In this document: positions 16,526 through 24,831 of the stretch, piece after piece
How positions within the stretch are numbered: the stretch's first letter is position 1
How the letters are laid out: the number at the start of each line of letters is the position of its first letter
Assembly: GCA_002346435.1 (NCBI GenBank)
Contig: DDZT01000002.1
Location: 1,557-30,328 of the forward strand
DNA: 28,772 nt
Origin: Anaerolineales bacterium UBA3001
GTDB lineage: Bacteria; Chloroflexota; Anaerolineae; Anaerolineales; UBA11657
Direction: 5' to 3'
Translations under genes and position numbers: made by a program
Notes under the pieces: model-generated
Database searches by the model: none
What the model saw: only the letters and a program-made list of their open reading frames with translations
What the model was told of the DNA's origin: nothing

Positions 16526-17275
16526 ATGAAAAATGAATTATCTCTCAAGGGAAAAACAGCTTTAGTTACGGGTGCTGGCGGTGGAATTGGTTCTGCTGTT
16601 GTGGAGCGGTTGATACAAGCTGGTGCAAGGGTTGCTCTTCATTATCATAACAGTGAAGAAAGAGTGCTTCAATTGCAAAACTTATATGGCGACAATATAT
16701 GTTACTTGGCACGGGCAGATTTTACAGATACACACAGTGTTCAAGAATTGTTCGATGATGTGTGGTCGTGGAAAAATAAGATTGACATCCTCATAAATAA
16801 TGCTGCATTAATTGAGCCGGTGGAATCTATACATGATATATCTGAAAAAGATTTAATCAAAGCAATGCAGGTCAATTTTATTGCCCCATTTCTATTGGCG
16901 CAGAAGGTTTTGCAGAAGATGAATCATGAAGGTTATGGGCGTATAGCAAGCATAAGTAGTATTGCAGTCAAATATTCAGGTTCACCACAGATGGCACACT
17001 ATATGGCTTCTAAAGCTGCTCTTGAAGCCGGAATGTTGGCATTGTCTAAGCACGCATCTACTTCGGGCGTTCTAGTAAATGTGATACGTGCAGGAGTAAC
17101 AAAAACTTCCGCACAACAGCGTATTGGGCGGGATGATCTTTCCGCAAGAGAGTCATTGATTCCTATAGGTAGGGCAGCGGAACCTAGCGAGATTGCAGAA
17201 GTTGTAGCATTTCTTGTATCCCCTCTCAACACTTACATGACTGGTGCAATTGTGCCGGTAGCAGGGGGAGAATAG
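16526..17275 (+). CDS. short-chain dehydrogenase/reductase (classical SDR)
   Basis: 249 residues from the ATG at 16526. TGAGGGIG (15-22) binds NAD(P), NNAA (91-94) follows, and the catalytic set is Ser144/Ser145, Tyr159 and Lys163 (YMASK). The C-terminal PIGRAAEPSEIAEVVAFLVS block is typical of FabG-like enzymes. Length is standard. Between two Cys4-type methyltransferase genes, and near a KdsB-type gene, it is likely to reduce or oxidise a sugar or ulosonate hydroxyl rather than act in fatty-acid synthesis. That is inference from context only. Confidence 0.92.
   Translation: MKNELSLKGKTALVTGAGGGIGSAVVERLIQAGARVALHYHNSEERVLQLQNLYGDNICYLARADFTDTHSVQELFDDVWSWKNKIDILINNAALIEPVESIHDISEKDLIKAMQVNFIAPFLLAQKVLQKMNHEGYGRIASISSIAVKYSGSPQMAHYMASKAALEAGMLALSKHASTSGVLVNVIRAGVTKTSAQQRIGRDDLSARESLIPIGRAAEPSEIAEVVAFLVSPLNTYMTGAIVPVAGGE
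17263..17270 (+). promoter_or_regulatory. strong Shine-Dalgarno within the end of the SDR gene
   Basis: AGGGGGAG encodes the last Gly-Gly-Glu region of the SDR and sits seven bases before the ATG at 17278. It is the best SD in the window and supports coupled translation of the next methyltransferase. Confidence 0.65.
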
Positions 17276-17277
17276 CT

Positions 17278-18279
17278 ATGAAAGAGGCCGATATACGACC
17301 TCTTGATCTTTTTAATAAATTTATAGAACTCTCGATTAGCGATATTGAGTCTTTTTTCAGTGACAAGACAGCATTTGTAGAAGTCAGTTGTCCTGCATGT
17401 GATAGTAATGATTCAGAAGAAGGACTTATCAAATATGGATTTCGTTATTTGATTTGTACAAACTGCGACTCGCTTTATTGCTCGCCGCGACCGAATATTT
17501 TGCAGTTAGAAAGTTTTTACCAAACGTCTAAATCCGTTGAATTTTGGGCAAGTCATTTTTATCATAAAACAGTTAAAGCACGCCGTAAATTGATGTTTCA
17601 ACCCAGGGCTCAATTAGCTCTAAAGATTAGTGAGCAAAATCATGATAATAGTTCCAATCTGGTTTTGGTCGATGTAGGTAGTGGATATGGTATGTTGCTT
17701 GATGAAGCGCAAGCCACGGGTAGATTCACTCGAGTTATTGGAATAGAACCAAACAAAGATTTTGCTTCTATGTGTATTCGGCGGGGGTTTGAAATTATAA
17801 ACAAATCTGCTGAAGACTTGCAGCCAAATGATGTGAATGCTCATGTAGCAACATGCTTTGAGGTTTTGGAGCATGTATATAATCCTTGTAAATTCTTGGC
17901 AAGTATTCGGAATGGACTTGGCATAGGCGGTCGTTTGCTTTTGACTACTCTGACGGTTACAGGCTTCGATATACAGATTTTGTGGGAAAACAGCAAGAGT
18001 CTAACACCTCCTCATCATCTTAATATCATGTCAGTTGATGGCATAAGACGTCTTATGCAAAGAGGTGGTTACCGAGTGTTAAAGATCGAAACACCTGGCA
18101 AGTTAGATTTAGATATAGTTCTAAATGCTTATCAGCAGAATGAAGGCATAGAAAGATCTCGTTTTGTGAATATATTGATGTCTAAAGACAATGGGCAGAC
18201 TAACGAAGATTTCCAGAGATTCTTACAGAAACACTTGCTTTCCTCTCATGTTCGTGTTGTAGCTGAACGAGTGGACTGA
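17278..18279 (+). CDS. class I SAM methyltransferase with N-terminal zinc-ribbon-like Cys4 motif
   Basis: A 333-residue protein. Cys38/Cys41 (CPAC) and Cys60/Cys63 (CTNC) form a likely zinc ribbon. SAM motif I is VDVGSGYG (131-138), with Glu157 in GIEPN, and CFEVLEHVYNP follows. The C-terminal 60 residues are unassigned. The domain order matches the gene at 15601 but the two are not close copies. It starts two bases after the SDR stop with a strong SD, so the two genes form a unit. It probably methylates a glycan sugar. The target is unknown. Confidence 0.87.
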   Translation: MKEADIRPLDLFNKFIELSISDIESFFSDKTAFVEVSCPACDSNDSEEGLIKYGFRYLICTNCDSLYCSPRPNILQLESFYQTSKSVEFWASHFYHKTVKARRKLMFQPRAQLALKISEQNHDNSSNLVLVDVGSGYGMLLDEAQATGRFTRVIGIEPNKDFASMCIRRGFEIINKSAEDLQPNDVNAHVATCFEVLEHVYNPCKFLASIRNGLGIGGRLLLTTLTVTGFDIQILWENSKSLTPPHHLNIMSVDGIRRLMQRGGYRVLKIETPGKLDLDIVLNAYQQNEGIERSRFVNILMSKDNGQTNEDFQRFLQKHLLSSHVRVVAERVD

Positions 18280-18287
18280 AACAGCAT

Positions 18288-18297
18288 TGATTAATCA
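18288..18297. repeat. perfect 10-bp palindrome
   Basis: TGATTAATCA lies nine bases after the preceding methyltransferase stop, in the 96-base gap before the FkbM gene. It is a possible operator half or a chance palindrome. The gap shows no T-rich terminator. Confidence 0.2.
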
Positions 18298-18362
18298 CAA
18301 TATATATCCATATGACACATACTTGTCTTTTAGTTTACTAGTTGGTACTACATTAATCGAAT

Positions 18363-18368
18363 AGGGAG
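18363..18368 (+). promoter_or_regulatory. Shine-Dalgarno AGGGAG supporting a TTG start
   Basis: AGGGAG lies seven bases before the TTG at 18376. The nearer GTG at 18369 runs into a stop after three codons, so the TTG is the start. Confidence 0.6.
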
Positions 18369-18375
18369 TGTTCAA

Positions 18376-19230
18376 TTGTTAGATAGGATATTTAGAGTAC
18401 TTAAGAGAATTGTTGTCAACGTAGCGAAGCGCGTCATCAGTCTTTCCAAGATATATTCGTGTAATGTTAGAAATCATATTATCTTACTTGATGTTGATTC
18501 AAACATTGAACAGTATAGAGCTATAACCTATATCTCTAAAGAGCCTGAGACCCTAGACTGGATTGAACGTTATTTTACCCATGGCGATGTAATATATGAT
18601 GTAGGAGCTAATATTGGTTTGTACTCTTTATTTGCAGCGAAACATTTAGAGGGAAACTGTAAAATATTTGCGTTTGAGCCGGAAGCGCTTAATTATGCGA
18701 AGTTGAATGTAAACATACATCTTAATAAACTGACGGGAAAAATTGTACCTTGTTGTTTAGCATTAACCGATGAGGTTAACTTTGATAAGTTTTATTTGCA
18801 CCCTAACAATTTTGAAGAAGTTACTGTTGATCATAATCTAACTGCTGGTTCTGCTTTACATAGTTTTGGAGTGGCAGAAGATTATCGTAATGAATCTTTC
18901 CAACCATTCCATGTGCAAGGGATGATGGGTGTATCACTAGATCACTTGTGGCAAGAATGGGGTCTCGATTTTCCCGATCATATAAAGATTGATGTGGATG
19001 GACTTGAGGAAAAGATTATATCAGGGGGTTCACAAACTTTATCAGATAGACGCCTGAAGTCGGTATTGGTAGAGGTTTCTAGTGATGATATTGCGCGCAG
19101 TCCTATTGTGCAAAAATTAGTAGAAGAAGATTTTGTGCAAGTAAAAGATTTTGAATTGCATTCCAGTGCTTCTCTAAAAGGCACTAATTTCGAGAACTCT
19201 GTGAACAGTATTTTTGTACGAGGCTTGTAG
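18376..19230 (+). CDS. FkbM-family methyltransferase
   Basis: A 284-residue SAM-dependent methyltransferase. DVGANIGLYSLFA (75-87) is motif I of the FkbM family, AFEPE (99-103) contacts the SAM ribose, and IKIDVDGLEEKIISGG is the characteristic later FkbM block. The N-terminal 25 residues are basic and hydrophobic and might touch the membrane, but no signal peptide is clear. FkbM proteins in glycan loci usually O-methylate sugars. It is flanked by 96- and 86-base gaps, larger than most here, so it may be an insert into the operon. The start is TTG with a good SD. Confidence 0.9.
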   Translation: MLDRIFRVLKRIVVNVAKRVISLSKIYSCNVRNHIILLDVDSNIEQYRAITYISKEPETLDWIERYFTHGDVIYDVGANIGLYSLFAAKHLEGNCKIFAFEPEALNYAKLNVNIHLNKLTGKIVPCCLALTDEVNFDKFYLHPNNFEEVTVDHNLTAGSALHSFGVAEDYRNESFQPFHVQGMMGVSLDHLWQEWGLDFPDHIKIDVDGLEEKIISGGSQTLSDRRLKSVLVEVSSDDIARSPIVQKLVEEDFVQVKDFELHSSASLKGTNFENSVNSIFVRGL

Positions 19231-19316
19231 CTCGTCTTTTCAAATATCTTGGAATCATTGTATTAGAGTGTAGTAGTCAGATACTATCGTCAATTAATAT
19301 TCTTCTGGAAAGCAAT

Positions 19317-20372
19317 ATGGTAAACAAATTAAAGGTCGGGATAGCGGGATATGGAGTGGTTGGGAAGCGTCGGCGGTTATTTATCGACCAGCACCACAGT
19401 TTACAGACTATTGCTGTGTGCGACAGGACCTTTCTTGACAATGATGCTCCGAAGGATGGTGTGAGATATTACACTAACTATGAGGATTTGTTGTCCGAAG
19501 ATATTGACGTTTTGTTTGTTTGCATGACTAATGATATAGCACCTGAAGTGACCATATCAGGTCTAAGTCAGGGAGTTCATGTGTTTTGTGAAAAGCCACC
19601 TGGTCGTGACTTAAGCGACATTGCTAAGGTCATTGAATGTGAAAGGAGACATCCTGATCTTACGCTTAAGTACGGTTTCAATCATCGTTACCATGATTCC
19701 GTTCGAGATGCTTTTGATATTGTGAGAGAACAGAAGCTAGGACGAATAATTAATATGAGAGGAGTGTATGGAAAATCTAAATTGCTGAGTTTCGATTCCC
19801 AATCTTCTCAATGGCGGACGAAACGTACTTTAGCTGGTGGAGGCATTTTATTAGATCAAGGCATCCATATGGTAGATATGATGCGACTATTTGCAGGAGA
19901 ATTTTCTGACGTCTACAGTGTTGTTTCCAATAGTTATTGGAAACACGATGTTGAGGATAATGCCTATGCTTTGATGCGTACCGATGATGGGATAGTAGCA
20001 ATGTTACATTCTTCAGCTACCGAATGGCGCCATCGATTTCGTTTGGAAATAACATTAGCTCAGGGAATGATAATATTGTCTGGGATTCTGTCTGGATCAA
20101 AAAGCTATGGTGCCGAAACAATGTCAGTAGTTTATTCTGGTGAAGATGATAGAGGAGAGCCGCGTGAAGTTGTTACTAACTATAGTCAAGATAATTCTTG
20201 GCGGGATGAAATAGCTGAGTTTGCTGATGCAGTTGTAGATGGGAAACCAATTAAGTATGGTTCATCCATTGATGCTTTAAATACCATGCATCTTGTTTTT
20301 CGAATCTATTGTGCTGATGAAGAGTGGCGTGCAAAGTATGACTTGAGTGAGACAATACCAGAATATGAATAA
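19317..20372 (+). CDS. Gfo/Idh/MocA family oxidoreductase
   Basis: A 351-residue NAD(P)-dependent dehydrogenase. The N-terminal GIAGYGVVGKRR is the nucleotide-binding glycine motif and VFCEKPPGRDL holds the conserved EKP lysine. GGGILLDQGIHMVDMMRLF supplies the active-site Asp/His. It is a distinct paralogue of the gene at 13513. GGAAAG lies four bases before the ATG. It precedes the KdsB-like gene by nine bases, so a role in making or altering the sugar acid that KdsB activates is a reasonable inference. The 86-base gap before it holds only a weak promoter-like pair (TTGTAT at 19258 and TACTAT at 19282, spacing 18). Confidence 0.92.
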   Translation: MVNKLKVGIAGYGVVGKRRRLFIDQHHSLQTIAVCDRTFLDNDAPKDGVRYYTNYEDLLSEDIDVLFVCMTNDIAPEVTISGLSQGVHVFCEKPPGRDLSDIAKVIECERRHPDLTLKYGFNHRYHDSVRDAFDIVREQKLGRIINMRGVYGKSKLLSFDSQSSQWRTKRTLAGGGILLDQGIHMVDMMRLFAGEFSDVYSVVSNSYWKHDVEDNAYALMRTDDGIVAMLHSSATEWRHRFRLEITLAQGMIILSGILSGSKSYGAETMSVVYSGEDDRGEPREVVTNYSQDNSWRDEIAEFADAVVDGKPIKYGSSIDALNTMHLVFRIYCADEEWRAKYDLSETIPEYE

Positions 20373-20377
20373 GGTGA
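20371..20377 (+). promoter_or_regulatory. Shine-Dalgarno AAGGTGA before the KdsB-like gene
   Basis: AAGGTGA overlaps the end of the preceding stop codon region and lies four bases before the ATG at 20382, supporting coupled translation. Confidence 0.5.
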
Positions 20378-20381
20378 ACAT

Positions 20382-21143
20382 ATGTCCAGTGATGTAATTG
20401 GTGTAATTCCAGCCCGAATGGGATCTAGCCGATTTCCCGGCAAACCCATTGTTTCAATATTAGGATATCCGATGGTATTTCATGTGTGGCAACGTGCCAA
20501 GTTAAGTGGAGTGCTCGATCGAATCATAGTAGCAACATGTGACGATGAGATTCGCGAAGTATCAGAGTCTTTTGGTGCAGAGGTTGTAATGACTTCCTCG
20601 TCCCACGAGAGATCAAATGATAGAGTTGCAGAAGTAGCAACCAAGGTAGAATGCCAAACTATATTGAATATACAGGGTGATGAGCCATTGGTGCACCCAC
20701 AACTTATACAGGATGTCGTAAATGAACTTGATAACAACCCTACTTATCAATGTATTAATCCAATTGCAGAGCTTACATCTGAAGAGGAAATGCAGTCACC
20801 TAATACCGTCAAAGTAGTGTCCAATTTGAAAAATCGAGCGGTTTATTTTTCTCGATATCCGATTCCATCGGCTCTGGTAAATGTACGTAGTTATCCCGTT
20901 ATGAGGCAAGTGCCAATATTAGGTTTTAGGTCGGAATTTTGTATCAGATTGACCGAGCTAAATCCTGGTCCACTTGAATTACAGGAAGGAATTGATTTGC
21001 TAAGAGCAATCGACCATGATTTGCCCGTGCATGTTATGGAAACTGAGTTTCAGACGTTTGGTGTGGATACAGAAATGGATAGGCTAGTTGTGGAAGAACG
21101 CTTGAAAGCAGACAATATTACTAGACGCTACATGGATTTGTAA
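20382..21143 (+). CDS. KdsB-type cytidylyltransferase (CMP-ulosonate synthetase)
   Basis: A 253-residue nucleotidyltransferase resembling 3-deoxy-manno-octulosonate cytidylyltransferase. GVIPARMGSSRFPGKP (7-22) binds CTP, ILNIQGDEPL (94-103) holds the magnesium Asp100, and FGVDTEMD is the second metal region. The E. coli HQSGTERLAEV substrate loop reads HERSNDRVAEV here, and the ...GIYGYR region is replaced by PILGFR. Substrate-contact segments therefore differ from housekeeping KdsB while the CTP site is kept. It may activate Kdo, a modified Kdo or the NeuB-like product. No KdsA or KdsC is in the window. It lies nine bases after the Gfo/Idh gene and 24 before a phosphatase. Confidence 0.88.
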   Translation: MSSDVIGVIPARMGSSRFPGKPIVSILGYPMVFHVWQRAKLSGVLDRIIVATCDDEIREVSESFGAEVVMTSSSHERSNDRVAEVATKVECQTILNIQGDEPLVHPQLIQDVVNELDNNPTYQCINPIAELTSEEEMQSPNTVKVVSNLKNRAVYFSRYPIPSALVNVRSYPVMRQVPILGFRSEFCIRLTELNPGPLELQEGIDLLRAIDHDLPVHVMETEFQTFGVDTEMDRLVVEERLKADNITRRYMDL

Positions 21144-21167
21144 CATATCTATTTTCACACATAGTTG

Positions 21168-21947
21168 ATGGAAGAATTAAAAGACCAGTCGAATGATTTG
21201 TTGGAAATTGCCAAGCATGCTGCAAGCGAGGCTGGCCAATTCTTGGTAAGCTGTCCTCCTGAATCTCGTTTGGTTGAAAAGCATTTGCTTAGAGATAGTA
21301 AACTTCTAGCTGATAGGGAATCAGAAAAAATAATTCTAGATGTTTTAAGTTCACAATCGGATTATTCTATATTGACCGAGGAGACAGGTTTGGTGCAAAA
21401 CTCATCAAAGCCTGCATCTAACGATCCTTTTTGGGTGGTGGATCCATTGGATGGAAGCGTGAATTTTTCGAGATATATGCCTATGTGTTGTATATCAATA
21501 GGGCTTTGGAGTGGAAGTGATCCTATTCTTGGTGTTGTGTATGATTTTAATCGCGGAGAGATCTTTTCCGGTGTAGCTAACAGTAGTGCTTCTCTTGATG
21601 GCAAACATATTAAGGTCAGTGATACAAGCAATATCCAAGATGCTATATTGTGTACTGGTTTTCCGGTAAACACAGATTTTTCAAACCGAAGCCTTTCAGA
21701 TTTTGTGAAGCATATATCTGATTACAAGAAGATCAGGCTTATGGGTTCTGCTGCTCTGTCGTTAGCTTATGTTGCTTGTGGTAGGGTAGATTCATATATT
21801 GAAGAGGATATTATGTTGTGGGATGTGGCTGCCGGACTTGCTCTTATTCTCGGTGCTGGCGGGAGCATTGATTTGTCACCAGGTCGTCATAAATGGTCTT
21901 ATAAGGTGTATGCATCTAACAATAATATTACTAAAGATGATGTCTAG
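21168..21947 (+). CDS. inositol monophosphatase/CysQ-family phosphatase
   Basis: 259 residues from the ATG at 21168. A TTG at 21165 adds only one Met. The metal site of the family is complete: TEETG (Glu71/Glu72), VDPLDGSVNF (Asp92, Asp95) and MLWDVAAG (Asp219). The family covers inositol monophosphatases, fructose-1,6-bisphosphatases and CysQ nucleotidases. Directly after a KdsB-type gene it may remove phosphate from a sugar or ulosonate phosphate, as KdsC does from Kdo-8-phosphate. KdsC belongs to a different fold, so this would be a non-homologous stand-in (inference). There is no clear SD. Confidence 0.9.
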   Translation: MEELKDQSNDLLEIAKHAASEAGQFLVSCPPESRLVEKHLLRDSKLLADRESEKIILDVLSSQSDYSILTEETGLVQNSSKPASNDPFWVVDPLDGSVNFSRYMPMCCISIGLWSGSDPILGVVYDFNRGEIFSGVANSSASLDGKHIKVSDTSNIQDAILCTGFPVNTDFSNRSLSDFVKHISDYKKIRLMGSAALSLAYVACGRVDSYIEEDIMLWDVAAGLALILGAGGSIDLSPGRHKWSYKVYASNNNITKDDV

Positions 21948-21967
21948 ATTAAACTACTATTTACAGA

Positions 21968-22009
21968 GTTATTTGATCCTGATTGATTTGCGCACATCTG
22001 GCAAATAAC
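21968..22009. repeat. 8-bp inverted repeat in gap before the 625-residue protein gene
   Basis: GTTATTTG at 21968-21975 and CAAATAAC at 22002-22009 are exact reverse complements, 26 bases apart, in the 90-base gap between the phosphatase and the next gene. They could be operator half-sites or the stem of a large weak hairpin. No T-run follows. A chance origin is possible. Confidence 0.35.
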
Positions 22010-22037
22010 ATTAGATGCACTATATGTAACTACAATT

Positions 22038-23915
22038 GTGAGTAAATTGATATTAGTCTCTGCTAAATCTAGTCCTTCCATAATAAATCGTTTTATGCAG
22101 TCGCAAACTGCTTACAACTGGATATATGCAGGCCATGACATTAGGTCGAGAATTCATTGGGAAAAACAGCTTGGTGCAGCACAGATACGCATTAATATGG
22201 CTAATGAATTACAACAAGCAGCAGATGATTTGTCGGAGGACTTTAATGAATGGATAGATGACTTAGGGAAGACTTATAATTCTTTGGGTTGGTGGATTGG
22301 GCAAATATCGGAAAAGAATCCATTTGTGTCGCCTCTATATTTTCATATTTGTTATTTGAAAATAATAATAGACAAGGTAAAAAAGTCTTCCACGACAAAT
22401 TGGCTGATTGTAGTGGAGAGTCACGGATTGCGCCGTGCTTTGAGTTTGTGCGCTAAGGGTGCTAATTTAGAATTGATTGAGATTGATAGATGGTCATCAG
22501 CTTTAAATTCGGTTAGAAAATCTTGTGCTAGTATGATTTATGGACTGTGGTCGCGTGTAGCATTAATTAGAAGTTGGTTGGTCTTGTGCAGAGTAAGTCG
22601 CGCATTGTGTGACAGACAGTCTCAAGGAGACTTAGTAGTTGGTGATTATAAAGGCACTGTATTACTTCATTCTTGGCTTAGGGATGATAGTGTCAATGAT
22701 CATGGGGAGTTTGTCGATAGGTTTTTTGGTGTACTGCCGGATTATTTGCAGGCAAAAGGATATGATGTTAAATATTTTTTCCTTCCTCTTACTATTGTTG
22801 CTAGGAAGTCAGCACTCTATGATTTACTGAAGCCCCTGTCAGAGTCGGGACTGTTATTTCCGTCACATCTTTATTTGCAATTCATTGATATTCTGAAAGC
22901 AATATTTTTTCCGTTAATTTTTTGTTGGCTTCCTAAACGTGTGCCTCAATTTAGGTCGTATTGTGTTCAACCATTGGTTGCCGAGGAGCGATTGAGTCAG
23001 GCATGGTCATCTAGGACAAGCGCTGCTTATTTATACTATGCTTTTGCTGTAAGATTGAGCAAAGATAATAGGCGATTTGACAAGGTTTTAGGGACTTTTG
23101 AGAATCATATTTGGGAGAAGGCTCTTTATTTGGGTATGCGCCAATTTGATGTTGCTGATGAACTTATTGGGTATCAACACACGACACTTAACTGGAATTA
23201 CCATTGTTATTCACCGAAAGCATTTGAATTACAGACCAGTGTGTTACCAGATCAAGTGATATGTACTGGATCTGTATGGGCGGAAGAATTGTTGAGGCGA
23301 GGTTACAAGTCTGTATGTATTGGAGGTGCACTGAGATTTGACCCTTTGCCTACAATGGTGGATCCAAGCTATCGAGATAATGATAAATCCATAATTTTAG
23401 TTACATCAAATGCGGGTGAAAATCTTACTCTAGAAGTCTTGCGGAATATATACTTGGCGTTTGGCAAAGATACAGACAAAAGGATATGGATCAAAATTCA
23501 TCCTCATTTGCATATTGATGATACACATTATGACTCTGTGTTTAATGGGCAGATACCCCAACATTTTCGTATTGTGGAAGAGTCCGTTTCAAAACTTCTC
23601 CCACAAGTTGATTTGCTAATTTATTCATCTACTTCAGTATGTTTGGAGGCTCTGTCTATGGGGATTCCGGTTTTATCTGTGGTTCCAGAGACTTTTATCG
23701 ATTTGGATGATCTGCGAATGTTTGCACATTTACGTTGTGCTGCTGTTACGCACCGGGATTTAAGTGTTGAAACACAGAAAATACTTATGAGGTCTGGTGA
23801 TGATTATCTCGATTGGTTGTCAAACATAAAGGAATCTATGAAAACTGTGTTTGCAACTGTTACACCTACATCTTTAGAGACATTCATAGTAAGTGAGGAG
23901 ATCAGTGAAAAATAA
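22038..23915 (+). CDS. large surface-carbohydrate biosynthesis protein, probable GT-B transferase
   Basis: A 625-residue protein. The N-terminal 110 residues carry Trp85-Trp86 and a KNPFVSPLYFHIC block. I associate this with the surface carbohydrate biosynthesis family first noted in Leptospira O-antigen loci (TIGR04326, from memory). The C-terminal third looks like the second half of a GT-B transferase: IGYQHTTLNWNY, WIKIHPHLH, then LLIYSSTSVCLEALSMGIP, as in capsule, Kdo and polysialic-acid type transferases. A hydrophobic stretch lies near residues 275-300. It may transfer the CMP-activated acid made in this locus. The start is GTG without SD. The sugar and acceptor are unknown. Confidence 0.7.
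   Translation: MSKLILVSAKSSPSIINRFMQSQTAYNWIYAGHDIRSRIHWEKQLGAAQIRINMANELQQAADDLSEDFNEWIDDLGKTYNSLGWWIGQISEKNPFVSPLYFHICYLKIIIDKVKKSSTTNWLIVVESHGLRRALSLCAKGANLELIEIDRWSSALNSVRKSCASMIYGLWSRVALIRSWLVLCRVSRALCDRQSQGDLVVGDYKGTVLLHSWLRDDSVNDHGEFVDRFFGVLPDYLQAKGYDVKYFFLPLTIVARKSALYDLLKPLSESGLLFPSHLYLQFIDILKAIFFPLIFCWLPKRVPQFRSYCVQPLVAEERLSQAWSSRTSAAYLYYAFAVRLSKDNRRFDKVLGTFENHIWEKALYLGMRQFDVADELIGYQHTTLNWNYHCYSPKAFELQTSVLPDQVICTGSVWAEELLRRGYKSVCIGGALRFDPLPTMVDPSYRDNDKSIILVTSNAGENLTLEVLRNIYLAFGKDTDKRIWIKIHPHLHIDDTHYDSVFNGQIPQHFRIVEESVSKLLPQVDLLIYSSTSVCLEALSMGIPVLSVVPETFIDLDDLRMFAHLRCAAVTHRDLSVETQKILMRSGDDYLDWLSNIKESMKTVFATVTPTSLETFIVSEEISEK
23895..23900 (+). promoter_or_regulatory. Shine-Dalgarno GAGGAG deciding a GTG start
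   Basis: GAGGAG lies four bases before the GTG at 23905, inside the end of the previous gene. The alternative GTG at 23893 overlaps this SD and adds only four residues before the Rossmann domain, so 23905 is preferred. Confidence 0.55.
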
Positions 23916-24798
23916 GCGAATTCTTGTGACTGGTGCTGATGGAATGGTAGGCAGCTATGTCAACGATGTATTTTCTGACCATGATTTGTATCTGACAGAT
24001 TTGGTGGATCTGAGTGAGGATTGTGTTTACCTTGATATAAGGGATCCTGCTGCAGTTATGGATGAATTCCAAAAGATAAAGCCAGATTTGGTACTGCATT
24101 TAGCAGCGGCTACAGATGTTGATCGTTGTCAGTTGGAGCCTGATTGGGCACATTCTGTGAACTCAATTGGTACTCAGAATGTTGCTTTGGCTTGTCAGGA
24201 AACGAATGCATTGCTAGTGTACATTAGCACTGGAAATGTATTTTCAGGTAAAAAGGAAACAGAATATAACGAGTTTGACAATCCTGGTCCTATGAATGTT
24301 TATGGTGAATCTAAATTAGCTGGTGAGCGAATTGTCACCTCCTTGTTGAATAGATATTACATAGTACGTGCTGGATGGATGATTGGAGGTGGCGCTAAAG
24401 ACAAAAAATTTGTTGGCAAGATAGCTAGCATGATTGTTGATGGAGATTCGTCTTTGAAAGCCGTAAACGACAAGTACGGTAGTCCTACTTATGCCCGTGA
24501 TTTACTAAATGGTATCTCTAAACTAGTTGATACAGGCTATTATGGTTTATATCATATGGTAAACCCAGGCATAGCTTCTCGTTACCAAATCTCAGAGGTT
24601 TTGCGAGATGTTCTAGAATATCCCGATCTAGAAATTGAGTCTGTATCGTCGGAGCATTTTCCATCCCCAGCTCCTCGTATAAGGATGGAAGCACTCCGTA
24701 ACTACAAACTGGAACTTTTGGGATGTGATTGGATGCGGCCTTGGGAAGAGGCTTTGCAGGACTATGTTATAAGTGAGTTGCTGCCAATTCTGTTGTGA
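23905..24798 (+). CDS. RmlD-like dTDP-4-dehydrorhamnose reductase family protein
   Basis: 297 residues from the GTG at 23905. TGADGMVG (9-16) is the NAD(P)-binding motif, Ser108/Thr109 with Tyr133 and Lys137 (YGESK) form the catalytic set, and LAAATDVDRCQ is typical of the RmlD family. The family reduces 4-keto sugars such as dTDP-4-keto-rhamnose. No RmlA, RmlB or RmlC is present here, so the precursor must be made elsewhere or the substrate differs. The gene overlaps the 625-residue protein gene by 11 bases. Confidence 0.88.
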   Translation: MKNKRILVTGADGMVGSYVNDVFSDHDLYLTDLVDLSEDCVYLDIRDPAAVMDEFQKIKPDLVLHLAAATDVDRCQLEPDWAHSVNSIGTQNVALACQETNALLVYISTGNVFSGKKETEYNEFDNPGPMNVYGESKLAGERIVTSLLNRYYIVRAGWMIGGGAKDKKFVGKIASMIVDGDSSLKAVNDKYGSPTYARDLLNGISKLVDTGYYGLYHMVNPGIASRYQISEVLRDVLEYPDLEIESVSSEHFPSPAPRIRMEALRNYKLELLGCDWMRPWEEALQDYVISELLPILL

Positions 24799-24831
24799 CA
24801 ATAAACCTATTTTACATTATGTAATTAGATT

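Noticed and set aside
19258..19287. Sigma-70 promoter before the second Gfo/Idh gene
   Set aside because: TTGTAT and TACTAT match the consensus at only 3 of 6 and 4 of 6 positions with 18-base spacing, within chance for AT-rich DNA.
20382..21143. NeuA/LegF-type CMP-nonulosonate synthetase
   Set aside because: Length and the IPARMGSSRFPGKP and QGDEP motifs are those of KdsB. The NeuB product could still be its substrate, so this is kept only as a test.
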